A stretch of DNA of 64,000 nucleotides from Ignavibacteria bacterium (GCA_014654705.1 JACVZY010000110.1:62001-126000); one strand, 5' to 3'; counted from the stretch's first letter, positions 8,573 through 17,814 are shown. Program-made: numbers and translations. The notes: generated by a model from the sequence alone, not told the origin.

Positions 8573-11469
8573 TATGCCTCCGCACTTTCTAGCGGCATAT
8601 CCCGCATGGGCAGAGTGATAACAAATTTCAAACCGCCTTGTTTGCGGTTTTCAGCCACGATAGAGCCTTCGTGAGCGTCAATAATACCTTTTGTTACCGC
8701 CAAGCCAAAACTTGTACCTTCTGTTTCTGTGCCGGGTGTACGATAGAATTTGTCAAAAATCTGCCCCAAAGCATCGCTGGGTAATCCGGGTCCGCCATCA
8801 GCAATCACAAGGCGCATCTCTGCTTTTATGTCTTTTTTCTTACCGATATAGGGCTGCTTCGAGACGACAATTTTAATGGGCGTTTCTTGAGACGCGTGCT
8901 CGGCAGCATTTTGCAAGATATTCACGAGCGCTTGTTCCATCAGAACAAAATCCATTTCGACGCGCGGAAAATCTATCGGAATTTCAACGTTGACAATGTG
9001 ATCCGACAACTCCCGTCTCAGCCGCGCCATGACGACCCCTACAAGATCACTCACCTCGCACCATTCTGTGTGGAGATTGATGTCGTCTCCATCCACACGG
9101 GTAATATCCACCAGATTTTCGACGAGATGATTCAGTCTGGAAGAGGCTTTCCGAAGGCTTTCCGCTAGTTTAGCGCGTGATTCCTTGTCGTCAGCAAGGT
9201 CTTCGTCTGCGAGACTGGAAGCAGCGAGACTAATCTCAGCAAGTGGCTTGCGGATGTCGTAGGAAATAGAATTCAGAACCGTCGTGTGCAAGCGCTCTGC
9301 CTCTTCGCTTAATTGTGTTTTTTGAGCCTCCTCGTTCAGTATTTCGCGCTCTAGCGCCGATGAAATCTGGCTTACAAAGTTTTCTAACAATGTCTTTTGG
9401 TCAAGCGGAAATATTGCCGCCTGAAGACGAACTCCCATAACGCCGAATTGCTCTCGGGGCGATGAAAGTGGTGTGTAGTAAAATTCTGAATTCGGAAGCG
9501 TCGAAGTAAAGCGCCCTGCGGGCTTTTGGTTCCCAAAGACCCACGCAGCATTGGTGTACTCCTTGTCTTGAATATCCTCGTCCAGCCGCGCTGTGCTTGA
9601 TTCGTGAAGAGCATTGTCCAAAAGGTCGCCGTCATGCTGCACAAAAAAAGCCACTTCCGCCCGGAACGTTCTCCCGATGTGGACGACCGCTTTACGCAGT
9701 ACCTCATCTTTTGTTCCGGCAGCAGCAAGGTCTTTTGCCAGATGATAAAGTGCTGAAGTGCGCTCCTCCCGGTATCGCACGGCTCGTTCCTGCGTTTTGG
9801 CGCGATTCGTCAGTACGGCGGTAATGACCGAAATCACGAAGTACATTCCGAACATAATACCATCGGCGGTGGAGGCAATCGAAAATGAAAACCTTGGCGG
9901 AATGTACAGAAAATTCCACAAGAGACCACTAATGAAGCCCGCAAGCAAGACAGGTCCACGACCGAAATAGAGTGCAAGAAGAGTCGTGGTAGAAAGCAAA
10001 ATCATGCCGTCGCTTTGGTAGCCCACAAACTGCGGCAAAAGCGACGCTAAGCCCGCAACAGCGCTGGCGATGCACACCGCAACAATGTATTCTTTGGGCG
10101 AGGAGCGAAAGCGTGAAAATTCACTCGGAGCAAAGGTTTTGCGCTTCTCCGGCGCTGCTTCTTCCACGCGGATAGCATAGACATCTATCGTACCACTTTC
10201 TTCTATCAGCCTGTCAATAAACGTTTTTGATGAACCTTTGAAAAATGTCACTACCCGCTTCCAGAGCGACTGTTGCGGCTCTGCAAACGGCTTGCCAACT
10301 ATAATTTGCGACACATTGTTTTGCTTTGCCGCACGGACAATACCGCTTACCAAATCATCATCCACAGTCGAAATAATCTCTGCACCCAGTTCTCGCGCCA
10401 AGATAAGATTTTCGGAGAGACGCGTACGGGCACTGTCGCTCATTTGTGCGGAATTTTCGACGCTGACAGCAATCCAGGGTGCGTCCATAGAGTAGGCAAG
10501 ACGGCGCGTCCAGCGTACAAGCGCCTTCGAGTAGGGACTAGGACCAACCGCCACCATCAGACGCTCCCCGGCTTTCCACGTCTCGGCGATATGCTGTTCT
10601 TCCATGTAATCGCGCAACTCCTGATCAACACGCTCCGAAGCAAGACGCAGAGCCATTTCACGTAGCGCCATCAAGTTTCCTTTGCGAAAGGTCGTATTGG
10701 CGGCATGGTTGATAGCCTCGGGATTGGAGAGGGGAATAATTTTACCTTCAGCGAGGCGCTTCAAGAGCTCATCGGGGGCAATATCAATCAATTCAATTTC
10801 ATCTGCTTCTTCTAAAAGCGAGTCCGGCACGGTATTGCTGACCGCTATGCCGGTAATCTGGCGCACAGTATCTATGCGGCTTTCGAGGTTACTGACATTC
10901 AACGTCGTAAACACGTTGATTCCATTATCCAGCAGTTCCCGCACATCCTCCGAGCGCATCAGATGCCGCGCACCTTCTGCGTTTTTATGCGCTAAGTCAT
11001 CGACAATAACAATGTCGGGCTTGCGCTCCAGCACTAGGTCAATATCTATTTCATCACTTGCTTTAGTATCGCCGCTCTTGGCATCAGCAATCTTGCCACT
11101 TTTGGAAATATATTCTAAATCGCCCAAGAGCGCATCTGTTTCGGGATGAAGATTCATCTCCAGACTGGCGACGACAACAATTTTCCCCTCACGCTTGCGT
11201 TCGTGCGCTTCGTGGAGCATGGCGTACGTTTTACCAACACCATCGCACATTCCAAAAAAGATTTTCAGTTTGCCGCGCCGCTCCTCTGCATCATCTCGTT
11301 GGAGTTGTTCAAAAACTTCTGCGGGCGTTGCAGCAAGTGGTGACGGCAAAGAGTCCTCGAAATCATCACCCTTGGCAAGTGATGAGGTGGGAAGAGACGT
11401 GTCGGCAGATGACGTATTTGAACTGACCATAGTAGGGACGAATCCGTAATGGTAACGCTTCAGAAGCAC
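8572..11469 (-). CDS. KdpD-like sensor protein with Tyr replacing the phosphoacceptor His
   Basis: Membrane sensor with full KdpD architecture (965 aa). The N-terminal KdpD domain has Walker A FGMCDGVGKTYAML (about 72-86) and IVIVDDLAHKN. A universal-stress-like domain (about 305-445) follows, then four membrane helices (DUF4118, about 460-570), a GAF-like region, a dimerization helix and a HATPase. The H-box reads NSISYDIRKPL where E. coli KdpD has ALSHDLRTPL: the phosphorylated His is Tyr737 (codon 9261-9259) and the TP Thr is Lys. The ATP-binding motifs look intact (NILQNAAEH, DGGPGLP, GTSFGLAV). No kdpE or kdpFABC is nearby. It is probably not an autokinase by the usual route and may act as a ligand-binding or scaffold protein. 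An internal ATG at 11430 is an alternative start. Confidence 0.88.
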   Translation of the reverse strand: MLLKRYHYGFVPTMVSSNTSSADTSLPTSSLAKGDDFEDSLPSPLAATPAEVFEQLQRDDAEERRGKLKIFFGMCDGVGKTYAMLHEAHERKREGKIVVVASLEMNLHPETDALLGDLEYISKSGKIADAKSGDTKASDEIDIDLVLERKPDIVIVDDLAHKNAEGARHLMRSEDVRELLDNGINVFTTLNVSNLESRIDTVRQITGIAVSNTVPDSLLEEADEIELIDIAPDELLKRLAEGKIIPLSNPEAINHAANTTFRKGNLMALREMALRLASERVDQELRDYMEEQHIAETWKAGERLMVAVGPSPYSKALVRWTRRLAYSMDAPWIAVSVENSAQMSDSARTRLSENLILARELGAEIISTVDDDLVSGIVRAAKQNNVSQIIVGKPFAEPQQSLWKRVVTFFKGSSKTFIDRLIEESGTIDVYAIRVEEAAPEKRKTFAPSEFSRFRSSPKEYIVAVCIASAVAGLASLLPQFVGYQSDGMILLSTTTLLALYFGRGPVLLAGFISGLLWNFLYIPPRFSFSIASTADGIMFGMYFVISVITAVLTNRAKTQERAVRYREERTSALYHLAKDLAAAGTKDEVLRKAVVHIGRTFRAEVAFFVQHDGDLLDNALHESSTARLDEDIQDKEYTNAAWVFGNQKPAGRFTSTLPNSEFYYTPLSSPREQFGVMGVRLQAAIFPLDQKTLLENFVSQISSALEREILNEEAQKTQLSEEAERLHTTVLNSISYDIRKPLAEISLAASSLADEDLADDKESRAKLAESLRKASSRLNHLVENLVDITRVDGDDINLHTEWCEVSDLVGVVMARLRRELSDHIVNVEIPIDFPRVEMDFVLMEQALVNILQNAAEHASQETPIKIVVSKQPYIGKKKDIKAEMRLVIADGGPGLPSDALGQIFDKFYRTPGTETEGTSFGLAVTKGIIDAHEGSIVAENRKQGGLKFVITLPMRDMPLESAEA

Positions 11470-11795
11470 GGCTCAGAGGCAGCGCAGAGGCAAGAGTTAC
11501 CGTAAAATAGTTTTCATTGCAAGCGTAAAATACCTCTATTTTCGATTTTTAACAAGATGTAGAAATAGTCCCTTCTTTTGCTATGGTTCTAGCTATCGCT
11601 CTAAAGGATTCCTAAGCAACTCTCTATAGAAAAATCATATTTCATAAACAAAGTAATTTGTAAGAATGTGGATAATTCGCTAAATTACAATGTATCAATT
11701 TTTTAGAGCTTTTCAAAAGCAGTCCTACCTATCACACCAGTATCTGCTCACAATTTAATATCATACTTTCCTACACCTTGTCTTTGGAGGCAACA
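11470..11795. other. Intergenic region between divergent KdpD-like and marR genes
   Basis: A 326-bp AT-rich stretch with no convincing ORF. It must hold the promoters of both divergent genes. I see a near-match to a -7 element for marR (TACTTTCC at 11764-11771) and an inverted pair TTGTAA/TTACAA (11658-11663 and 11685-11690) that could be an operator. Neither is strong. Confidence 0.35.
11786..11790 (+). promoter_or_regulatory. Shine-Dalgarno site fixing the marR start
   Basis: GGAGG lies 5 nt before ATG 11796. It selects this start over the in-frame TTG at 11778. Confidence 0.75.
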
Positions 11796-12443
11796 ATGCC
11801 CACGCTACATCCCTCTTCGACAATCTTTAATCCGCACTACAACTCTATCAATACCACGAGTAAAATTGTCGTGGCGTTTGAGCGTATCTCCGAAGCCTTC
11901 CGTGTTATGCTTTGGCAGGCAAGCAAAAGCACAGGATTATCGCCCCTCCAAATCCAAATACTGACCTTCTTGTCGTTCCATCCTCCGGCACAGCGCAAGG
12001 TGTCGTATCTGGCACAAGAATTTAATATGACAAAGCCTACGGTCAGTGATGCGATTAAGTCGCTCGAAGAAAAGGGACTGATCGCAAAGGTTACGGAAAC
12101 AAATGATACGAGGAGCTACACCATAAACCTCACCGCGAAGGGTGATATGCTATCACAAGAAACCTCGCTTTTTGCTCAAAAATTCAACGAAGCGCTTGGC
12201 GGAATGCCGCCTATTGAGCAGGAATTTCTTTTAGAACATCTTGTGTCTATTATTTACTCATTTCATAAAGAAGGAATCCTAACTATACAGCGCACTTGCT
12301 TTACGTGCGCCTTCCACACTCGCAATACCATGAATCTCTCCTCTAGCACTGATTCTCACTGCCGTCTTCTTGACCAGAATCTCCACTTTTCTGATATTCG
12401 CCTGGACTGCCCGCACCACGAGCTAAAAGGAGGATTGGCATGA
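11796..12443 (+). CDS. MarR-family transcriptional regulator with C-terminal Cys/His cluster
   Basis: A 215-aa winged-helix repressor-type regulator. The helix-turn-helix runs through QRKVSYLAQEFNMTKPTVSD, followed by the wing (VTETNDTRSYTINLT). MarR proteins usually end soon after the dimerization helix; this one has about 55 extra residues with CFTCAFH, HCRLL and LDCPHH, a pattern that could bind zinc or an Fe-S cluster, or act as a redox switch. The same kind of tail is known in other Bacteroidetes MarR proteins. The stop overlaps the start of the M1 aminopeptidase gene (ATGA), so the two are translationally coupled. The start follows from the GGAGG site. Confidence 0.88.
   Translation: MPTLHPSSTIFNPHYNSINTTSKIVVAFERISEAFRVMLWQASKSTGLSPLQIQILTFLSFHPPAQRKVSYLAQEFNMTKPTVSDAIKSLEEKGLIAKVTETNDTRSYTINLTAKGDMLSQETSLFAQKFNEALGGMPPIEQEFLLEHLVSIIYSFHKEGILTIQRTCFTCAFHTRNTMNLSSSTDSHCRLLDQNLHFSDIRLDCPHHELKGGLA
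12428..12433 (+). promoter_or_regulatory. Shine-Dalgarno site for the M1 aminopeptidase
   Basis: AGGAGG ends 6 nt before ATG 12440, inside the last codons of marR. It supports the overlapping ATGA start over the internal ATG at 12470. Confidence 0.7.
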
Positions 12444-14710
12444 GAAAAAACAACAGAAAATATAGTATGAAAGCGCTCTTCCATCTGCACTTTCACATTA
12501 TTCTACTCGGTGTTCTGCTGACTGCGCAGGCGCTTGCTCAAAGCCCTGCATTTCTGGAGGAAGAGCCTGATGTGGAACACAAAAACTGCTCTCATCGTAT
12601 TACAGCTTCGACCGGTACGCCATCTCAAGTATTTCACAACTTCTTGAGCCAAAAGCAATCTTCCAGCCTGACAGCAGCTCCGCCACAAGGTTACGATGTG
12701 CTTCGCTATGATCTTTTCATGGACTGGACACAAACATTATCGGCAGCGAGCGAAACAGGCAGAGACCGCCAATTTAATGGAATTCAGACCATAACACTCC
12801 GCTTAGATGCAGAAAGAGGCTCTTTTTCGTCTGCAGCTATTTCGCTCAATGCTGCGCAAATGCGTATTGATAGCGCGTTTTGGGGCGGACAGCGAGCGCA
12901 AATACTCTTGGCAAGCACAATAGCCGATGGCGGAACGGTCAATCTCGTACTTCCAGCCAATGCCCGTCTGGGCGACACGTTACGCCTACGACTGCACTAT
13001 ACCCATACCAGCAGTACCAACGACGAAGATGGCACGGGATTCATGCTGTATCGGAAAGGGCGCTTGGGTGCTATCCGCACAGGTAATGACTCCGTATTTA
13101 TTCCGCACCGCGTCGCCTATACTATGAGCCAGCCCTACGGCGCACGGCGCTGGATGCCCTGCAACGACACGCCGAACGACAAAGCACTCGTGAGCATAAC
13201 CGTGCGGGTTCCTCGTGGTTATCAAGCAATAGCAAATGGGCTTTTGCAAGAACGCCGCTTGGATTCATTGGGCGGAGAAACATTTGTATGGAAACATACC
13301 TCGCCCATCGCACCCTACCTTATGGCTGTTTCAGCATCCATTTTTGAATCATATCGGGAATGGTATAAAAAAGTTAGCAATCCAAACGATAGCATACCAG
13401 TTGATAATTATTTTTGGAAAGAAGACGACACAAACCTGCCATTGAACAATAAAAACTATAATGTCAGAAAGTCATTTGAAATCACCGTTGGAACGATGGA
13501 GGCATATTCGCGTTGGTTCGGGGAATATCCCTTTGAGAAGTACGGACACGTCGTTGTACAGCCATTTTTTGCTGGTGGCATGGAGCATCAAAGTATCTCT
13601 ACCATCAACCGCTCGTGGCTGCGCGGGTCGTCGCCTGCAGGAATCGCCCATGAGATTATCCACCAGTGGTTTGGCGATAAGGTAACGTGTGCTTCATGGG
13701 AAGATATTTGGCTCAACGAGGGCTTTGCCACATACGGCGAGGCACTTTGGTACGAGTCGTGGGGCGGACGGGTATGGAATATGGTTGCGATGAAAGGCTT
13801 TCGCAACAATTACTTCGCAAGCAGAACAAATATGCAATCGGTCTATGTGAACTCACCAACTTCGATTGACGCTATTTTCAATTATGCCACTACATATGCA
13901 AAAGGCGGCTGGATACTCCACACCTTGCGCCGAATCTACGGTGATAGCGTCTATTTCCCCGCTCTACGTCTTTACTTAGCACGATTTGCCTTCACTGCCG
14001 CATCGACACGAGACTTGCAGCAAGTATTTGAAGAAACCATACGGCAGCGCATGGCACAAGCCCCCGTAGCCGTTGGCACTCTCTTTCAAGAATGGGTCTA
14101 TGGAAGCGGGCACCCTGTTTTCGGTGCCGCATGGCGAGTAGAGCAAAAAGTACCTCCTCTAACAAGTAGCAGCTCGTTCCTTTTTCGCACAATTGTCTCC
14201 CTTTCACAACTTCAAGCCGGAGTAAATGTGCCGGAGGTATTTCATCTACCTGTCGAAGTAACATTTATGAAGTTCACTCAGATTGGAAGCCGCACCGATA
14301 CTACACGCATTGTGCGCACCATCACGATGAATAACCGCCGCGAGCAAGTAACATTTGACTTGCCCTTTGCGCCAGACAGCGTAGTTATTGACGAAGCCGA
14401 TAATATCTTGTGCGAAAAGCGAGTTGCGCAATTGAGACCAAACGCACAAGAAGCACAACTCACACTCTATCCGCAGCCAATTCGTAGCGGCGAGGTCTTG
14501 AATGTTGATTTGTCACTTGCCTCCGAGCAAACGCTTACGGTAGATGTCGTGAATGTGCTGGGTCAGACCGTGGCATTACTCTATGAGGGCTTGGCATCGC
14601 CCGGAATACACCTTTTCCGAGAAACACCTAATCTGCCAACGGGCGCATATTTCCTGCGATTGCAGACAGGCTCCGGCACAACAACGCAGAAGTTTCTTCT
14701 CTTGCCTTGA
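12440..14710 (+). CDS. M1-family zinc aminopeptidase with T9SS sorting domain
   Basis: A secreted M1 metallopeptidase (756 aa). A signal peptide ends near LLTAQALAQ (about 34). The N-terminal beta-domain (about 75-330) precedes the catalytic domain, which has the exopeptidase motif GGMEHQS (about 379; GAMEN in classical members) and the zinc site HEIIHQWFGD with the distal Glu in NEGFATYGEAL (about 404-427). The last about 80 residues (LYPQPIRSGEVLNVDL to the C-terminal FLLLP) form a type A T9SS sorting domain, so the enzyme should be exported by the Por machinery and attached to the surface or released. It is coupled to marR, which suggests direct regulation by it. It ends at a bidirectional terminator. 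Confidence 0.92.
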   Translation: MRKNNRKYSMKALFHLHFHIILLGVLLTAQALAQSPAFLEEEPDVEHKNCSHRITASTGTPSQVFHNFLSQKQSSSLTAAPPQGYDVLRYDLFMDWTQTLSAASETGRDRQFNGIQTITLRLDAERGSFSSAAISLNAAQMRIDSAFWGGQRAQILLASTIADGGTVNLVLPANARLGDTLRLRLHYTHTSSTNDEDGTGFMLYRKGRLGAIRTGNDSVFIPHRVAYTMSQPYGARRWMPCNDTPNDKALVSITVRVPRGYQAIANGLLQERRLDSLGGETFVWKHTSPIAPYLMAVSASIFESYREWYKKVSNPNDSIPVDNYFWKEDDTNLPLNNKNYNVRKSFEITVGTMEAYSRWFGEYPFEKYGHVVVQPFFAGGMEHQSISTINRSWLRGSSPAGIAHEIIHQWFGDKVTCASWEDIWLNEGFATYGEALWYESWGGRVWNMVAMKGFRNNYFASRTNMQSVYVNSPTSIDAIFNYATTYAKGGWILHTLRRIYGDSVYFPALRLYLARFAFTAASTRDLQQVFEETIRQRMAQAPVAVGTLFQEWVYGSGHPVFGAAWRVEQKVPPLTSSSSFLFRTIVSLSQLQAGVNVPEVFHLPVEVTFMKFTQIGSRTDTTRIVRTITMNNRREQVTFDLPFAPDSVVIDEADNILCEKRVAQLRPNAQEAQLTLYPQPIRSGEVLNVDLSLASEQTLTVDVVNVLGQTVALLYEGLASPGIHLFRETPNLPTGAYFLRLQTGSGTTTQKFLLLP

Positions 14711-14715
14711 GAAAA

Positions 14716-14754
14716 CAACACCCCGCACAAAGCATCTGTTTGTGCGGGGTGTTG
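14716..14754. terminator. Bidirectional hairpin terminator
   Basis: A perfect 16-bp stem (14716-14731 with 14739-14754, core CCCCGCAC/GTGCGGGG) and a 7-nt loop, between the convergent aminopeptidase and repeat-protein genes. Confidence 0.8.
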
Positions 14755-14777
14755 ATAATGGATTGCTTGCAATACTT

Positions 14778-16013
14778 CTAAAACCTGAATCCACCGCTTA
14801 TTCCTATCCATGCAGAGCCGATACCCGAAGCACCGGATGCTGCCGGAACACGCCACGATGCCGGAAACAACTCTAGCTGTGAAGCGGGATTGTAAGAAGC
14901 CCAATTAAGCGTGGGTCCGATAAATACCGAGAAATTTTTTGCGAATTCATGCCCATACAAAAGCCGCACACGTCCAATGCCTGCATATCCAGCCCACGTC
15001 CGAATGTTGACCCCTTCCATAACGCCCTCTCCATGTAGGCTGATGTCCAGATAATCACGCCCGGAAAAGTAAATCTGCGTTCCCAAGCCATATCCAAAAG
15101 ACCACAGCGTTACGCCGTTGAATGGCTGCAAGCCAACAGTAAGCAGATTGTAGAAGTTTTTATTTCCTGTCCGTAATCCCAAACGGATAAAGCGCATTTC
15201 ATCTGTCCAGAGGTCAACGTGCAAGCCGTGTGCAGCAGAGAAACTCAATAGTCCAAGCATTACGCCTTCGTTATTTTCTGCTATGTTAATAACACCAATT
15301 TGCGCACCAGTAACAGTAACAGCAGTGTTCACAATTCCTGCAATTTGTAGCCCAGTAACATTTTTCGCATGATTGCTCACGCCTGCACCCTGCACACCAT
15401 GAACATTTTCAGCAATATTCAGAACCCCGGCGCCCTGTACACCGTGCAAATCACCTGCAACGTTGACCACACCTGCCCCTTGTACTCCTTCTACTTTGCC
15501 GCCGGCAATGTTGATAATACCCGCGCCCTGCGCACCGGACAAGCCTTTTGCGGCAATGTTGAATACGCCCGCGCCTTGTGCGCCGTCAAACCTACCGCTC
15601 ACGACATTGCCAACGCCCGCACCCTGCGCCCATGAAGCATCTCCACCAACGATATTGATGACTCCTGCACCCTGCAAACCGCTCACATAATCGGTCTGAA
15701 CGTTAAAGATACCCGAGCCTTCCACGCCTTCAAGAGCATTTCCCACGCCACCGATTACATGAAGCGAAACATTAGAAACAATGCGCTTTCCAGTGCTTGC
15801 CTGTACGATATTTCCTACGGAAAGTGGTGCAACAAAACCGATATTCACCGGAACCTGTGTATATGCTTCCCGAGGGAAAAGCGTCAAGAATTGCGTTGCG
15901 GCAGTACTGACTGCAACACTACTGGTGGTGGCTGTTGTCTGCGCCTGTGTATGGGTGAAGGTACATCCAAGCGCCAAAACGAGCGCTGCTGAGAATAATA
16001 AAAGCGTTTTCAT
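14778..16013 (-). CDS. Secreted protein with about ten 15-16-residue QGAGVxN repeats
   Basis: The preferred start is ATG 16013-16011, which gives a normal signal peptide (MKTLLLFSAALVLALG, cleavage near HTQAQ); the longer frame to 16073 adds 20 unlikely residues. The middle (about residues 95-255) is a run of imperfect repeats of the form G-x-Q-G-A-G-V/I-x-N-I/V-A followed by 5-6 variable residues. The C-terminal 140 residues are beta-rich, with alternating aromatic and small residues, like a small outer-membrane barrel. The repeat pattern resembles the LA_2272-type surface repeat described from Leptospira. I infer an outer-membrane or surface location. The function is unknown. Confidence 0.75.
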   Translation of the reverse strand: MKTLLLFSAALVLALGCTFTHTQAQTTATTSSVAVSTAATQFLTLFPREAYTQVPVNIGFVAPLSVGNIVQASTGKRIVSNVSLHVIGGVGNALEGVEGSGIFNVQTDYVSGLQGAGVINIVGGDASWAQGAGVGNVVSGRFDGAQGAGVFNIAAKGLSGAQGAGIINIAGGKVEGVQGAGVVNVAGDLHGVQGAGVLNIAENVHGVQGAGVSNHAKNVTGLQIAGIVNTAVTVTGAQIGVINIAENNEGVMLGLLSFSAAHGLHVDLWTDEMRFIRLGLRTGNKNFYNLLTVGLQPFNGVTLWSFGYGLGTQIYFSGRDYLDISLHGEGVMEGVNIRTWAGYAGIGRVRLLYGHEFAKNFSVFIGPTLNWASYNPASQLELFPASWRVPAASGASGIGSAWIGISGGFRF

Positions 16014-16136
16014 AGTATTGAAAAGTGAATGAGCGAAATTGTGGAAGCAGCCTCCGGTTGGCTGGCTCACCATAAACTGACTTACTATGAAAAAGCCTAT
16101 ACGCTACGTTGGGTTACAATTTTTTTTTGAATTGAC

Positions 16137-17096
16137 TCACAACCCCGCTACAATATGCTCCACAATCGGCTTTGCGTGGGCACGACCATTCTCAATAAAA
16201 ATACTCCATGTTTGGCAGCCGCACATCACCGAACCCGCCACGTACAGCCCGCTCACGTTGGTTTCAAATGTCTCGGGATGAAATTCCGGGATAAGATTAT
16301 CCGCCACATTCACGCCTGCACCGCGCAGTAAAGCCTCGTCGGGGCGATAGCCGATAAGAGGAAACACGAAATCTGCTTTGAGCGCTGTTTCTGCGCCCGT
16401 GACGTTGCTTCGTATATGCACTGCATCGGTAGTAATGCGGCTTACAACGCTGTCGAAGTGTGCGGCAATTTCACCATTTTTGATGCGATTATCAATATCA
16501 GGGCGCACCCAGTATTTCACAACCTTGCTGAGTTCGGCAGTGCGATGAACAAGATGAACTCGCGCTCCGTGCCGCCATAGCTCCAGCGCGGCTTCTACCG
16601 CAGAGTTGCGCCCGCCAATGATAACCACATCCGAAAGCGCATACTTATACGGTTCATCGTAGTAGTGCGCCACGTGCGGTAGTGTCTCGCCCTCCACGTT
16701 CAAAAGATTAGTTGCATCAAAATAGCCCGTCGCTACAACCACACGCCGCGCACCGTAGTTTCCACGCGAGGTAATACAAAGAAAAACATCCCCTTGCTTT
16801 TGAACAGCCTTGGCTTCGGTATGCAAAAGAAGATTGAGCCGATGATAGCCAACTACTCCCCGATAGTACTGAAGCGCCTCGCTGCGTGTGGGGCGGACGT
16901 TAACAGTCGTAAAAGGCAGTCCATCCAGCGAAAGAAGTTCCGGCGTGGAGAAAAACGTCATGTTTGTCGGAAAACGTCGTATTGCGTCGGTAATACCGCC
17001 TTTTTCGATAACAATGTAAGATAGGCCTGCTTTTTGTGCTTCAATTGCACACGCAAGCCCTGTAGGACCTGCTCCAATGATAACAATATCGTACAT
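16137..17096 (-). CDS. ypdA: YpdA-like FAD/NAD(P)-dependent disulfide reductase
   Basis: A two-dinucleotide-fold flavoprotein of the thioredoxin-reductase type (319 aa from ATG 17096). The FAD motif is IIGAGPTGLACAIEA, the ATG motif is VVVATGYFD, the NAD(P) motif is VIIGGRNSAVEAALEL, and the C-terminal block is FIENGRAHAKPI, all as in YpdA, the bacillithiol disulfide reductase family. It lacks the CxxC of thioredoxin reductases. The Cys that I recall as important in staphylococcal YpdA, next to the FAD glycines, reads Thr here (GPTG), so its redox partner may differ. It lies 27 nt downstream of a PPOX-like gene on the same strand, a likely operon for thiol or flavin redox. Confidence 0.82.
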   Translation of the reverse strand: MYDIVIIGAGPTGLACAIEAQKAGLSYIVIEKGGITDAIRRFPTNMTFFSTPELLSLDGLPFTTVNVRPTRSEALQYYRGVVGYHRLNLLLHTEAKAVQKQGDVFLCITSRGNYGARRVVVATGYFDATNLLNVEGETLPHVAHYYDEPYKYALSDVVIIGGRNSAVEAALELWRHGARVHLVHRTAELSKVVKYWVRPDIDNRIKNGEIAAHFDSVVSRITTDAVHIRSNVTGAETALKADFVFPLIGYRPDEALLRGAGVNVADNLIPEFHPETFETNVSGLYVAGSVMCGCQTWSIFIENGRAHAKPIVEHIVAGL

Positions 17097-17123
17097 AACG
17101 TCATAAAACAATGTAAATTTTGA

Positions 17124-17672
17124 CTACTGATTTATCAATGCAGGGAGTCCATCAATACTCACCGCATTATTTTTTGCTTTATACTCCGCAACGCCCTCTT
17201 CACCTTTGTGGAACGCCCATTTCTCCAGCACATCACGTTCACCGACGTAATCATAAAAAGGAACACCAAACCCGCATGAATCCGTGATACGGTCAAGCTG
17301 AATACGAATAATCGAACGGATACCGGGGCGGTCAGGAAACTTTTCAGCGAGACCTTTATACGCAGTATTTTCCGGCGTTATGACCTCACCCTGCCCATAC
17401 AATCGGACGATACGCGGCACTTTATCGAAGGAGCAGAACATTACCACAATACGACCGTTTTCGCGCAAATGCGCAATCGTCTCCGCACCGCTTCCCGTCA
17501 AGTCTTGATACGCAACCGACGTTGGCGTGAGAATCCGAAAAGCTGCCGCATCCTTTGGCGAGCAATTCACATGACCTTCGGCGGATAAAGGTGCCGTCGC
17601 CACGAAAAATATGTGCTGTGCGCCTACCCAAGCCCTCATTGCATCATCTATTTCTGCATACATTTTGCCCAT
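17124..17672 (-). CDS. Pyridoxamine 5'-phosphate oxidase-like FMN-binding protein
   Basis: A 182-aa split-barrel flavin protein. The N-terminal part (WVGAQHIFFVATAPLSAEGHVNCSPKD) is typical of the PPOX-like family that binds FMN or F420. Later segments (YQDLTGSGAETIAHLRENGRIVVMF and RLYGQGEVI) continue the barrel. True PdxH residues are not all present, so this is not called as vitamin B6 synthesis. The start is placed at ATG 17672 because GGAGG lies 8 nt before it; the frame extends 6 codons further upstream. It is likely co-transcribed with the ypdA-like gene downstream. Confidence 0.8.
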   Translation of the reverse strand: MGKMYAEIDDAMRAWVGAQHIFFVATAPLSAEGHVNCSPKDAAAFRILTPTSVAYQDLTGSGAETIAHLRENGRIVVMFCSFDKVPRIVRLYGQGEVITPENTAYKGLAEKFPDRPGIRSIIRIQLDRITDSCGFGVPFYDYVGERDVLEKWAFHKGEEGVAEYKAKNNAVSIDGLPALINQ

Positions 17673-17680
17673 GGTTGATA

Positions 17681-17685
17681 CCTCC
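17681..17685 (-). promoter_or_regulatory. Shine-Dalgarno site for the PPOX-like gene
   Basis: GGAGG on the minus strand, 8 nt before ATG 17672, fixes this start over the upstream in-frame ATG at 17690. Confidence 0.65.
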
Positions 17686-17814
17686 GTCAATCTCGTAAAA
17701 AACTGCGTTGTATTGTGAAACTATGTCGAATAAGACTTACGAAAAAGCGTTTTTTGGGGAGTCCGACGCGAACTTCCGTTCGCACTCCGGGTCTATTTCT
17801 CATAAGCCCTCAGT

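Noticed and set aside
8572-11469. Functional KdpDE potassium system
   Set aside because: The phosphoacceptor His is replaced by Tyr and neither kdpE nor kdpFABC is present.
15250-15725. Short repeated DNA units that could be read as a CRISPR array or satellite
   Set aside because: The repeats are imperfect, about 45-60 bp, in frame with a coding sequence, and explained by the QGAGVxN protein repeats.
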